17,417 nucleotides of DNA, from assembly GCA_027031305.1 (NCBI GenBank), contig JALVRJ010000101.1, forward strand, positions 1 through 17,417. The letters are read 5' to 3'. The notes beneath the pieces are model-generated. The model made no database searches. It was not told the origin of the DNA and saw only the letters and a program-made list of their open reading frames with translations. Origin of the DNA: Hyphomicrobiales bacterium (GTDB lineage Bacteria; Pseudomonadota; Alphaproteobacteria; Rhizobiales; Aestuariivirgaceae). Each line of letters starts with the position of its first letter. Positions within the stretch are counted from its first letter, which is position 1. Shown piece by piece: positions 6,073-13,737 of this stretch. A program made the position numbers and the translations under genes.

Positions 6073-8049
6073 TTACTGACCCAGCCCCATCTTGATGTAG
6101 CCCGTCGGGCACACGTCGGAGCAGATGTGACAACCCACGCAGCGCGTATAGTCCGTGAACACGTAGCGCCCCACGGCCCGCTCGGATTTCGGCACGCGAT
6201 GCACCGCGTCCTGCGGACAGAAGATCACGCAGTTGTCGCATTCGAAGCACAGGCCGCAGCTCATGCAGCGCTCGCCCTCGTACTTCGCCTGCTCCTCCGT
6301 CAGCGGCTTGATGCGCTCCTGGAAGTTGCCCAGCACGTGCTCCGCATCGATGGGGATCTCCTCGCGCTTCGCCCGCGGCATCTCGGTGAAGTGGCCGAGG
6401 AACATCTCCTCGTGCGTGACGATCTCCGAGCTGGAGCGGTCCTCGAAGTTGTGCACCGCCCATTCGGCGCTCGACGTGCCCGGCACGTTGCCGCCGTCAT
6501 ACGGCTGCACCGGACGTCCGCGCTGCGCCAGCTCGTTCAGCAGGTTAAAGTGGGCCACGTCCACCTTCGGCCGCTTCTCCAGCGGCTCGCCGGACAGGTA
6601 ATGCGCGATCTCGTCCGCCGCCACGCGCGCGTGGCCGATGGCCGTGGTCAGCAGGTGTGGCCGGATGATGTCGCCACCGGCGAAGTGCTTCTCCTTTCCG
6701 GCGACGCGGAAATAGGCGTCCGTGTCCATGAAGCCACGCTCGTTGGCCAGGTCCTCGAAGCCCTCGAAGTCGCCATACTGGCCGATGGCCGCGACGATCA
6801 GGTCGGCCTCCACCTCGAACTCCGTGCCCTCGATGGGAATCGGCGTCATGCCGTCCATCTTGCACTGCGCCATCTTCAGCGCCTTGGCGCGGCCGTTCTC
6901 GTCCTTGATGACCTCCAGCGGCATGACACCACCGATGATGCGCACGCCCTCGCGCATGGCCTCCTGTCGCTCATGCTCGGCCGCCACCATCTGCTCGATG
7001 GGGAACAACGAGGTCAGCGTCGCCTCCACGCCTTCGCGCTTCAGGATGCCGGCCACGTCATCGGCCGTGAAGCCACCGATCTTGCCATCAATGTTGTCGG
7101 TCTTGCGCACCTCGGCGATGTGGCCCAGACGCCGCGCCACCGACGCCACGTCGATGGAGGTGTCGCCACCACCCACGACGACGATCTTTTTCGCCGTGCC
7201 ATAGACCCAGCCCTGGTTGAAGGCCTCCAGGAACTCCACGCCGGTGATGCAGTTCTCGCAATCGTTCCAGCCCGGCACCGGCAGCGGCCGCCCCTTCTGC
7301 GCGCCCACCGCCCAGAAGATGGCGTCATACTCGTCTTCCAGCTCTTCCACGGAGACGTCGCGGCCCACCCGCGTGTTGGTGCGCACTTCCACGCCCATGT
7401 CGAGGATGCGCTGGATCTCCGCGTCCAGCTTGTCGCGCGGCACGCGGTAGGTCGGGATGCCATAGCGCATCATGCCGCCCAGCTTCTCGTGCTCCTCGAA
7501 GATGGTCACCTGAAAGCCCTTCTTGCGCAGGAAGTAGGCCGCCGCCAGGCCGGCCGGACCGGAACCGACGATGGCCACCTTCTTCGCCGCTTCGTTGGCG
7601 CCGCTCACCGGCACCTCGAACTTCATGTCGTTGTCAATCGCCCAGTCGCCGACGTAATGCTCCAGCGCATTGATGCCGACGTATTCATCCACCACGTTGC
7701 GGTTGCAGCCATCCTCGCACGGCGCCGGGCACACCCGCCCCATCACCGCCGGGAACGGGTTGGCCTTGGTCATGCGCTCGAAGGCATACTGCTGCCACGG
7801 CGTGTTCTCGTCCGCCGGCTTGTCCATGCCGCGCGCGATGGCCAGCCAGCCACGGATGTCGTGGCCCGAGGGGCACGACGCCGAGCACGGCGGCGTCTTC
7901 ACCACGTAGGTGGGGCATTTGTAGGAATGGTCGGCGACGAAAATCTTCTCTTCCAGGTCCCAGTCCTTCGGGCTTTCACCCTCGCGGAACCGGCGAAAGA
8001 ACTTGCCGTCTGTCTTCGGCAAACCCTTCTTGTTGATCGGCTTGTTCAT
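6073..8049 (-). CDS. dsrL: DsrL, iron-sulfur flavoprotein NAD(P)H:acceptor oxidoreductase
   Basis: A cytoplasmic partner of DsrAB that in sulfur oxidisers passes electrons from sulfide oxidation to NAD(P)+. The 658 residues fall into an N-terminal Fe-S domain (Cys45, 55, 59 and Cys107, 111, 115), a GltD-like FAD domain (GSGPAG at 162-167, EEHEKLGG at 185-192), an NAD(P)-binding fold (VVGGGDTSID at 291-300) and a C-terminal ferredoxin domain with two [4Fe-4S] sites (Cys595-611 region, Cys637/640/643/647). The glutamate synthase small subunit is related but lacks the C-terminal ferredoxin part. The start has a very good GGAGGGAGAAAC leader. It lies 73 nt after dsrK. Its position between K and J is the order seen in oxidative dsr clusters. 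Confidence 0.95.
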   Translation of the reverse strand: MNKPINKKGLPKTDGKFFRRFREGESPKDWDLEEKIFVADHSYKCPTYVVKTPPCSASCPSGHDIRGWLAIARGMDKPADENTPWQQYAFERMTKANPFPAVMGRVCPAPCEDGCNRNVVDEYVGINALEHYVGDWAIDNDMKFEVPVSGANEAAKKVAIVGSGPAGLAAAYFLRKKGFQVTIFEEHEKLGGMMRYGIPTYRVPRDKLDAEIQRILDMGVEVRTNTRVGRDVSVEELEDEYDAIFWAVGAQKGRPLPVPGWNDCENCITGVEFLEAFNQGWVYGTAKKIVVVGGGDTSIDVASVARRLGHIAEVRKTDNIDGKIGGFTADDVAGILKREGVEATLTSLFPIEQMVAAEHERQEAMREGVRIIGGVMPLEVIKDENGRAKALKMAQCKMDGMTPIPIEGTEFEVEADLIVAAIGQYGDFEGFEDLANERGFMDTDAYFRVAGKEKHFAGGDIIRPHLLTTAIGHARVAADEIAHYLSGEPLEKRPKVDVAHFNLLNELAQRGRPVQPYDGGNVPGTSSAEWAVHNFEDRSSSEIVTHEEMFLGHFTEMPRAKREEIPIDAEHVLGNFQERIKPLTEEQAKYEGERCMSCGLCFECDNCVIFCPQDAVHRVPKSERAVGRYVFTDYTRCVGCHICSDVCPTGYIKMGLGQ

Positions 8050-8122
8050 GTTTCTCCCTCCGTCTGCCCGGCCTCATCGGCGGACGATTACCAAGTAATG
8101 CGTTCAGGCCCCGTGCGGCCGG

Positions 8123-9703
8123 TCATTCCGCCGCGTCGGGCGTTTTCTCTTCCTGCTCTTCCTCCATCAGCTCCTTCTCCTGGATGGAGCCCGGCAGGAC
8201 GATGGCATTGGACACCAGCTGATGCACCGACATGATGTCATCCATGGCGAACCCGAAGTAGGGCATGATCTTCGAGAACTGCGTCTTGCAGATGGCGCAG
8301 ATGGCGGCCATTTTGTTCACGCCATGCTCCTCGGCCACGTGCTTCAGCGCCTTCATGCGCGGGCTGCCGCCCTTCTTGCGCAGTTCCATCAGGTCGTCCG
8401 TCAACAGGCCGCCGCCACCACCACAGCACAGGGTCTCTTCCTTGATGGTGCCTTCCGGCATGTCATAGTAGTAATTGCACACCGCCTTGATGATGTTGCG
8501 CGGAATGTCGAACTGCCCGCCCGGGTAGTCTCCCATGCGCGAGGCGCGCGCGACGTTGCACGAGTCGTGGAACGTCATCTTGTAGAAGTCGTTCTCTTCC
8601 TTGTTGAAGCGCAGCTTGCCCTGCTGGATGGCATCCCAGGTATATTCGCAGATATGCTGCGGGACGGGATAGTTCGGGTCGAGGAAATCAAACGGCCCCG
8701 CCAGCGTGTTCAGGAACTGGTAGGCGGCGCGCCAGGCATGGCCACACTCGCCAATGATGATGCGCTTCACGCCAAGGTCGATGGCTGCCTTGCGGATGCG
8801 CAGGGCGACGCGCCGCATGTTCTCGTAGGAGCCGATGAACATGGCGAAGTTGGCCGCCTCGGAGGCATAGGACGACAGGGTCCATTTCGCCCCAGTGGCG
8901 TGGAACACCTTGGCGTAACCGATGAGCCCGTCGATGTGCGGCTCGGCGAAGAAGTCGGCCGAAGGCGTCACCAGCAGGATATCCGCCGGCTCGTCCAGCG
9001 GCAGGCGCACCTTGACGCCGGTGTCCTCCTCGATCTCTTCCTCCAGGTCCTCCAGCGTGGATTCCAGCGCCGGCTTCGGCAGGCCCAGGTTGTTGCCCAC
9101 CTTGAACACCTTGCCGATGATCTCGTTGGTGTATTTCATGCCGACGCCGACGGAGTCGAGGATCTCGCGCGCCGCCATGGTGATCTCTGCCGTGTCGATG
9201 CCATAGGGGCAATACACCGAGCAGCGCCGGCATTCCGAGCACTGGAAATAGTAGGTATACCACTCATCCAGCACCTCCTCGGTCAGCTCCCGCGCCCCCA
9301 CCAGCGACGGGAACCACTTGCCCGGCAGGGTGAAGTAGCGCCGATAGACGCTGCGCAGCAGGTCCTGGCGCCCGACGGGCATGTTCTTCGGATCCGCCGT
9401 GCCCATGTAGTAATGGCACTTGTCGGTACACGAACCGCATTTCACGCAGATGTCCAGGAACAATCGGAAGGAACGGAACTTGCCGCGCAGATCCTGCATC
9501 TTGTCGAGCACGACTTCCTTCCAGTTCTCCGGCCGCTCGCCGGGATATCCCAGCGCCTCCTGGAATTCCGGCGCCGCCGGAAAGGACCTGATGTGCGCGG
9601 CCGCCCCTTCTTTCGGCTCCGGATCGAAATACAACGGGTCTTCCAGCGCTTCCGGCGGCAGCTCCTCGGCTGCGGTATCCGGATTTTTCTCCAGCTCAGA
9701 CAC
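8123..9703 (-). CDS. dsrK: DsrK, HdrD-like catalytic Fe-S subunit of DsrMKJOP
   Basis: A cytoplasm-facing iron-sulfur protein of 526 residues, thought to act on the DsrC disulfide/trisulfide. Two [4Fe-4S] motifs are visible: Cys86/89/92/96 and Cys155/158/161/165. The C-terminal half has the CCG-domain features of heterodisulfide reductase HdrD: Cys320 in IIIGECGHAW, Cys382 in FHDSCNVARASRMG, the Cys426-Cys427 pair in LCCGGGGGL, and Cys469/472. These would hold the non-cubane active-site cluster. Both termini are acidic; the tail is rich in Glu. The start codon is GTG (9703-9701), preceded by GGGAG. It directly follows dsrM (84-nt gap). Confidence 0.95.
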   Translation of the reverse strand: MSELEKNPDTAAEELPPEALEDPLYFDPEPKEGAAAHIRSFPAAPEFQEALGYPGERPENWKEVVLDKMQDLRGKFRSFRLFLDICVKCGSCTDKCHYYMGTADPKNMPVGRQDLLRSVYRRYFTLPGKWFPSLVGARELTEEVLDEWYTYYFQCSECRRCSVYCPYGIDTAEITMAAREILDSVGVGMKYTNEIIGKVFKVGNNLGLPKPALESTLEDLEEEIEEDTGVKVRLPLDEPADILLVTPSADFFAEPHIDGLIGYAKVFHATGAKWTLSSYASEAANFAMFIGSYENMRRVALRIRKAAIDLGVKRIIIGECGHAWRAAYQFLNTLAGPFDFLDPNYPVPQHICEYTWDAIQQGKLRFNKEENDFYKMTFHDSCNVARASRMGDYPGGQFDIPRNIIKAVCNYYYDMPEGTIKEETLCCGGGGGLLTDDLMELRKKGGSPRMKALKHVAEEHGVNKMAAICAICKTQFSKIMPYFGFAMDDIMSVHQLVSNAIVLPGSIQEKELMEEEQEEKTPDAAE

Positions 9704-9787
9704 GGCTCTCTCCCGCCAGTTGTCAGCTCAGCAAGTTATCGACAAAACCCCCACCTCGCGTTCCCGCGCACCTGCCAGAGGCACACG

Positions 9788-10537
9788 TCACGAGCCATGC
9801 GGTGGATCGTATTCCACCTGGTCCACCGGCGGCAGCCACGGAACGGGGTGGAACTTCTCACGCGGATTGTCCGGCATGTTGCGCGTCGGCGAGAAGAAGA
9901 TGCCCGGCGCATGCAGCAGCTTCGAGAACGGGAAGATGATCATCCACAACGCCACCAGCCCCAGATGCACCACCAGCGGCAGGGAGGCGGGCAACGGCTG
10001 CCAGTTGAAGGTCATCAGCCCCAGCATGAAGGCCTTCACCGCCACGATGTCCGTGTGGTTGACGAAGGTCATCGAAAGCCCGCTGATGCCGATGCCCAGG
10101 AACAGCAGCAACATCAGATAGTCCGAGGGCGAGGAAATGTAGCGCACCCGCGGCACGAACATCCGCCGTGCCAACAGCCCCAATGCCCCCAGCACGAAGG
10201 TGAGCCCGGCATACTTGCCAAACGGTTGCGCCAAGGCCACGAGGGTTGGCACCGGGTCGAGAAAATAGCGCGCGTGACGTATCAGGATCAGCCACAGCGA
10301 GGCGTGAAACAGCTGCGCGAAGATCCAGATCCACTTGTTGCCCTTCCACAGGGATTCGAAGAACACCACTTCCTTGAACATCCGCCACGCCACGCCCAGT
10401 CGCGTGATTGGCTGTGGCGTGGTGGGAATGTTGGCCGGCTTCGGCGTGTTCCAGTATTCCCAGATGCGATATGCCACGCCACCGGCGAAGATGGCGAACG
10501 CGACATAATACAGAAGGGCAAAAAGTGTCGTCAGCAC
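9788..10537 (-). CDS. dsrM: DsrM, NarI-like haem b membrane subunit of DsrMKJOP
   Basis: A polytopic membrane protein with about five helices that exchanges electrons between quinone and DsrK. I choose the GTG at 10537-10535 (249 residues): GGGAG lies 8 nt upstream, and the protein then begins right at the first helix (LTTLFALLYYVAFAIFAGG). The alternative ATG at 10573 would add 12 residues and lacks a ribosome site. Candidate haem b ligands in or near helices are His78, His88, His161, His191 and His209. The NarI-like segments WIFAQLFHASLWLILIRH and LVVHLGLVALWMIIFPFSKL are characteristic. Its 5' gap to dsrC is the longest inside the operon. Confidence 0.92.
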   Translation of the reverse strand: MLTTLFALLYYVAFAIFAGGVAYRIWEYWNTPKPANIPTTPQPITRLGVAWRMFKEVVFFESLWKGNKWIWIFAQLFHASLWLILIRHARYFLDPVPTLVALAQPFGKYAGLTFVLGALGLLARRMFVPRVRYISSPSDYLMLLLFLGIGISGLSMTFVNHTDIVAVKAFMLGLMTFNWQPLPASLPLVVHLGLVALWMIIFPFSKLLHAPGIFFSPTRNMPDNPREKFHPVPWLPPVDQVEYDPPHGS

Positions 10538-10860
10538 CGGACTTTCTCCCACCCGTTCGAACCCTATCGACATCCGCCCGTCGTTGCCGCCGGCTTGCCA
10601 TTGCAAACCGTGCGACACCCCCCTTCCCGGCGAATGCCCATCCCCGATGGCATGTTGCGCACATGCCGGCCGCCTCCCTCATCCGGAGCGCCGTCACCAG
10701 GACGAACAATCTCCCGACGGAGGCGCAGCCACTCTGAACGCAGGTGAAGCCTCTCACCCACCTTCACAACGCTGCACCTGGCGACCCGGTTTCGACCACG
10801 TCACGCAAGGCGAAACCGGTGGCGGGCGGCCACGACCGGGCCACCCGCCACGAATGGGAA
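10538..10860. other. 323-nt gap between dsrC and dsrM
   Basis: No gene in this stretch has a credible ribosome site or family match. On the transcript it begins with the strong hairpin at 10851-10819 right after dsrC. The rest (10538-10818) is GC-rich with only small imperfect dyads. I see no good promoter for dsrM. It is an unusually long spacer for an operon whose other gaps are mostly under 100 nt. Confidence 0.6.
10819..10851 (-). repeat. Strong hairpin immediately after dsrC
   Basis: GTGGCGGGCGGCC at 10819-10831 and GGCCACCCGCCAC at 10839-10851 form a 13-bp stem with a single G-U wobble and a 7-nt loop. It starts 9 nt after the dsrC stop. No T-run follows, so complete termination is unlikely. 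It could be a partial terminator or a 3' stabiliser that raises dsrC transcript levels over dsrMKLJOP. Confidence 0.7.
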
Positions 10861-11199
10861 TTACACGCAGCCCGTCGGCTTCGGCAGGCCGGCGATCTTG
10901 CACGCCTGCTTGGCCGGGCCATAGGGGAACAGCTCGTAGAGATACTTGTTGTTGCCCTTTTCCGGACCGAACTTCTTCTTCATGGCCTTCACCAGCACGC
11001 GGATGGCCGGCGCGATCTGGTATTCGTCATAATACTCGCGCAGGAAGTTCACCACCTCCCAGTGCTCGTCGGTCATGTCGATGCCTTCGTTCTTGGCAAT
11101 GACCTCGGCCAGCTCCTTCGACCAGTCGGACAGGTTGGTGATGTAACCCTCCTCGTCGTGCGGAACCTGCTTGCCGTTCACCTCGTAGAAACCGGACAT
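10861..11199 (-). CDS. dsrC: DsrC, sulfur-carrier protein
   Basis: The central sulfur carrier: DsrC persulfide is the substrate of DsrAB, and the DsrC trisulfide or disulfide is handled by DsrMKJOP. It has 112 residues. The C-terminal arm ends [14 protein letters not shown], with Cys100 and the penultimate Cys111, the two redox cysteines that define true DsrC rather than TusE (which has only the last one). Motifs [17 protein letters not shown] and [15 protein letters not shown] are typical. The ATG has an AGAGGAGAAG site 6-8 nt upstream. An AT-rich promoter-like island sits 50-80 nt before it, and a strong hairpin follows it. Confidence 0.98.
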   Translation of the reverse strand: MSGFYEVNGKQVPHDEEGYITNLSDWSKELAEVIAKNEGIDMTDEHWEVVNFLREYYDEYQIAPAIRVLVKAMKKKFGPEKGNNKYLYELFPYGPAKQACKIAGLPKPTGCV

Positions 11200-11251
11200 T
11201 TCGCTTCTCCTCTTACCGTTGATGCCTCAGAGCCGCGCCTGCGGTCTCGTT

Positions 11252-11280
11252 TGTATATGATGATATATTCATATAGTCCA
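11252..11280 (-). promoter_or_regulatory. Candidate internal promoter of dsrC
   Basis: The minus strand reads TGGACT at 11280-11275, a 17-nt spacer, and TATACA at 11257-11252, each 4/6 to the sigma-70 consensus. It lies within a very AT-rich island in an otherwise GC-rich operon, about 50 nt before the dsrC start. The spacer holds the dyad TATATGA / TCATATA (11254-11260 and 11269-11275). As I recall, an internal promoter before dsrC is known in Allochromatium vinosum, which supports the idea. Confidence 0.5.
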
Positions 11281-11322
11281 GAGGCTTCTGCGTCCTCCTT
11301 GAAGACCCCGGACCCGCGCTTT

Positions 11323-11625
11323 CTACAGCCAGGCCTGCGTTTTGTCGGTCTCCGTGACCAGGTCGACGAAGCCGCCATAATCGACGACTTCCACGCCATC
11401 CACCAGCTTGTCGGCCAGGCCGCGCGCCTTCACGTCGGCCGACAGGGCGCAGATCTTCACTCCCTGCGCCCGCGCGATCATCTCGGCCGCCTTACCGCCC
11501 TTCACCGCGGCGTAGACGCCGTCCTCGATCAGCAGAACCACGTCGCCTTCGCCCACGTGCTCAAGGCAGCTTTCCAGCGTATTGCACTGGTAGGGCGACT
11601 TGTTCACCGTATGCAGCAATGCCAT
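11323..11625 (-). CDS. dsrH: DsrH, TusB-like subunit of the DsrEFH sulfurtransferase
   Basis: A 100-residue cytoplasmic protein that forms the DsrE2F2H2 hexamer, which relays persulfide sulfur to DsrC. MALLHTVNKSPYQCNTLESC puts a Cys at residue 20, the same number as the conserved Cys20 of Allochromatium DsrH; Cys14 is an extra cysteine. VVLLIEDGVYAAVKG is the typical TusB/DsrH core. The ribosome site GAGGAGGG is excellent. It is 13 nt after dsrF and 123 nt before dsrC. Confidence 0.95.
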   Translation of the reverse strand: MALLHTVNKSPYQCNTLESCLEHVGEGDVVLLIEDGVYAAVKGGKAAEMIARAQGVKICALSADVKARGLADKLVDGVEVVDYGGFVDLVTETDKTQAWL

Positions 11626-11638
11626 GTGTCCGCCCTCC

Positions 11639-12046
11639 TCAGAAACTCAGGATAACATCGGCGTCGCGCATGATCTGCGCCATTTCCTCGCGCGAGACGA
11701 TGCGAATGGACGATTTTTCGGCCCAGTCGTCGTCTTCGTCCTCGTAGGTCAACTCCAGCAGATCATCTTCGCTCAGCCCGCGCTCTTCCAGCGATTCGCG
11801 CTCCACGTAGATCTTGCTGATATCATAGTCCCCCAGCGCCGTGTAGGCCGGCTGAAAGTTCTTCACGCCCAGCTCCGAGGTATCCCAGCCCTTCACCAGC
11901 TGGAACACGCCATCATCGAGAAAGGCCAGCGCCACGTCCTGTTCGAAGGCCGCGCCGATAAGCACCACTTCCAGCGATTCCAGCGCGTAGATGGTGCCAT
12001 GCGGCGCCTTGCGGTTCACATACAGGAAATTCTTCACCTCAGACAT
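11639..12046 (-). CDS. dsrF: DsrF, TusC-like subunit of the DsrEFH sulfurtransferase
   Basis: A 135-residue member of the DsrE/F-like fold and structural partner in DsrEFH. Recognised from FLYVNRKAPHGTIYALESLEV, the core VALAFLDDGVFQLVKGWD and the C-terminal IVSREEMAQIMRDADVILSF. It contains no cysteine at all, consistent with DsrE and DsrH carrying the sulfur. An acidic stretch (YEDEDDDW) lies near residue 105. The ribosome site GAGGGGAGGCGG is very strong. It lies 12 nt after dsrE and 13 nt before dsrH, so EFH is a tight sub-block. Confidence 0.95.
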   Translation of the reverse strand: MSEVKNFLYVNRKAPHGTIYALESLEVVLIGAAFEQDVALAFLDDGVFQLVKGWDTSELGVKNFQPAYTALGDYDISKIYVERESLEERGLSEDDLLELTYEDEDDDWAEKSSIRIVSREEMAQIMRDADVILSF

Positions 12047-12058
12047 GTCCGCCTCCCC

Positions 12059-12451
12059 TCAGTCGCCGAAGAACACCAGCCGATCGCACTGGATGCCAGC
12101 CTCGATGAGCTGGCCCAGGCCGGAAATCCGAAACCCCGGCGCGATGTTATTGGCATCCTTGCCATGGCGTTTCTGTTCTTCCTCGTCCATGATCCCGCGC
12201 CGCTGCGCCGCGGCCACGCAGACCACCAGGTCGAGGTTGTGCTTCTCGGCCAGCTCGCTCCAGCGCTGCTGGATGTGGCGATCGTCCTGCGGCGGCACCA
12301 TCAGCCGCGTGGCGTTGTTCACGCCATCGTGGTAGAAGAAGATGCGGAAAATCTCATGTCCCTTCTCCAGCGCCGCCACCGCGAAATTGTAGGCGGTATC
12401 GGCGGCTTCGTGCTGGTAGGGCCCCTCAAGCACTACGATTCCCAGCTTCAC
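12059..12451 (-). CDS. dsrE: DsrE, TusD-like catalytic subunit of the DsrEFH sulfurtransferase
   Basis: The sulfur-binding subunit of DsrEFH. I start at the GTG at 12451-12449: AGGGGA lies 7 nt upstream, it gives exactly the usual 130 residues, and it places the reactive cysteine of LVVCVAAAQRRG at position 78, the number known for Allochromatium DsrE. An ATG at 12517 would add 22 residues without a ribosome site and begins close to the preceding hairpin. Other family motifs: EGPYQHEAADTAYNFA, FRIFFYHDGVNNATRL and PPQDDRHI. It follows dsrB after 108 nt. Confidence 0.95.
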   Translation of the reverse strand: MKLGIVVLEGPYQHEAADTAYNFAVAALEKGHEIFRIFFYHDGVNNATRLMVPPQDDRHIQQRWSELAEKHNLDLVVCVAAAQRRGIMDEEEQKRHGKDANNIAPGFRISGLGQLIEAGIQCDRLVFFGD

Positions 12452-12521
12452 CGGTTCATCCCCTGCCAGTTGCTGTTTGACGATGCACCCGCGTCTTTTC
12501 TTGTTGTTCGCGGGCATGGCA

Positions 12522-12549
12522 GGCGGGCCGATCAGCCAACCGGCCCGCC
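12522..12549 (-). repeat. Hairpin in the dsrB-dsrE gap
   Basis: GGCGGGCCG at 12522-12530 and CGGCCCGCC at 12541-12549 form a perfect 9-bp stem with a 10-nt loop, extendable past a 4-nt bulge. It starts 10 nt after the dsrB stop. No T-run follows. Confidence 0.65.
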
Positions 12550-12559
12550 ATGTCTTGCG

Positions 12560-13642
12560 TCAATACTGGATGTGCGTGGAGTGGTTGTGCGTCAGGCGCG
12601 CATAGGTCCACGTATCGATGTGATGCTTCACGAACGGCACGTCGATCAGCTCGAAGAAACGCGGCCAACCAATGCGCTCGATCCAGTCGCCCATGCGCTC
12701 CCAGTCCTTCGCGTTCTCCTTGTAGGCGCGCAGGATCTTCATCACCACCTCGCCCACTTCCGGCCAGCGCGGCGGATTGTTGGGCAGGCCGGCCATCACC
12801 AGCTTGTGGAACTTCGGCTTGGACCGCGCGTTGGAGTGCTTGCCACCCACCCACACGGCGATCCGCGTCTCTTCCTTGCCGTTGATCTGCATCGGCGGGC
12901 ACGGCGCATAGCAGGCACCACAGCAGATGCACTTCTTCTCGTCCACTTCCAGCGACGGCTTGCCGTTCACCAGCGCCGGACGAATGGCCGCAACCGGGCA
13001 GCGCGCCACCACCGCCGGACGCTCGCAGACGTTGGCCACAAGCTCATGGTTGATGCGCGGCGGCTTGGTATACTGCACGTTCACCGCGATGTCGCCCTGG
13101 CCGCCACAGTTGATCTGGCAGCACGAGGTGGTGATGCGCACGCGGTTCGGCATCTCCTCGTTGACGAACTCCTCGTACATGAGGTCCATCAGCGTCTTCA
13201 CCACACCCGAGGCGTCCGTGCCCGGAATGTCGCAGTGCAGCCATCCCTGGGTGTGCGAGATCATCGACACCGAGTTGCCGGTGCCGCCAACGGGAAAACC
13301 TTCCTTGTTCAGTTCCTCGATCAGCGGCTCCACGTTGCTCTCGTCGTCGATCAGGAACTCGATGTTCGAGCGCGTGGTGAAGCGCACGTGACCACCGGCA
13401 TACTTGTCGGCCAGGTCGCACAGCTTGCGGATGGTGAACACGTCCATCTGCCGCTGCGTGCCGGCGCGCACCGTCCAGATCCTGTCACCGGACTTGGCCA
13501 CGTGGCACAGCACGCCCGGACGCGGGCGGAAGTGATAATCCCACTGGCCGTAATTCTTCTTCATGATCGGGTGCATGTACGGAAACGGATCGGGCACGCC
13601 CGTCTCGTCCGGCATACGCGGTTTCTGAGCAGCCTCGCTCAT
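12560..13642 (-). CDS. dsrB: DsrB, beta subunit of dissimilatory sulfite reductase (oxidative type)
   Basis: With DsrA it forms the alpha2-beta2 enzyme that in this pathway oxidises DsrC-bound sulfur toward sulfite, using sirohaem-[4Fe-4S]. The 360 residues show the sulfite reductase half-repeat (PGVLCHVAKSGD, VRAGTQRQMDVFTIRKLCDLADKY), Cys137 in HCDIPGTDA, the cluster region RITTSCCQINCGG (Cys174/175/179), and a ferredoxin insert with Cys215 and Cys238/241/244/248. The C-terminus FVKHHIDTWTYAR is typical of DsrB. GGAGGG lies about 8 nt before the ATG. It follows dsrA after 95 nt. I assign the oxidative type from the neighbouring dsrEFH, not from DsrB alone. Confidence 0.97.
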   Translation of the reverse strand: MSEAAQKPRMPDETGVPDPFPYMHPIMKKNYGQWDYHFRPRPGVLCHVAKSGDRIWTVRAGTQRQMDVFTIRKLCDLADKYAGGHVRFTTRSNIEFLIDDESNVEPLIEELNKEGFPVGGTGNSVSMISHTQGWLHCDIPGTDASGVVKTLMDLMYEEFVNEEMPNRVRITTSCCQINCGGQGDIAVNVQYTKPPRINHELVANVCERPAVVARCPVAAIRPALVNGKPSLEVDEKKCICCGACYAPCPPMQINGKEETRIAVWVGGKHSNARSKPKFHKLVMAGLPNNPPRWPEVGEVVMKILRAYKENAKDWERMGDWIERIGWPRFFELIDVPFVKHHIDTWTYARLTHNHSTHIQY

Positions 13643-13680
13643 TCTCTCTTCCCTCCGAGTTACGCCTGTTTTTCAGGGTT

Positions 13681-13706
13681 GGGCGCAGGCGCCGCCGCCT
13701 GCGCCC
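13681..13706 (-). repeat. Hairpin in the dsrA-dsrB gap
   Basis: GGGCGCAGGCG at 13681-13691 and CGCCTGCGCCC at 13696-13706 form a perfect 11-bp stem with a 4-nt loop. A smaller dyad (GTGT/ACAC with flanking GAG/CTC, about 13709-13726) precedes it on the transcript. No T-run follows directly, so it more likely shapes or protects mRNA than ends it. Confidence 0.65.
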
Positions 13707-13737
13707 GTGAGTGTATTCACACGCTCCGAAAGCCGGA

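Noticed and set aside
5455..8235. Very long plus-strand open frame (926 codons) opposite dsrL, dsrJ and the dsrO start
   Set aside because: It runs antisense across well-identified genes, is extremely rich in His, Arg and Ala, has no domain, and arises from GC-rich codon bias. The frames at 8222-10747 and 11600-14239 are rejected for the same reason.
10564..10767. Minus-strand 67-codon frame in the dsrC-dsrM gap
   Set aside because: GTG start, no family resemblance, and unusual Arg/Gly-rich composition. It overlaps the longer and less likely start of dsrM.
11213..11272. A 19-codon minus-strand leader peptide frame before dsrC
   Set aside because: Its ATG lies inside the spacer of the better-supported promoter, so it would not be transcribed from there, and the nearest GGAGG is about 19 nt away, too far for a start.
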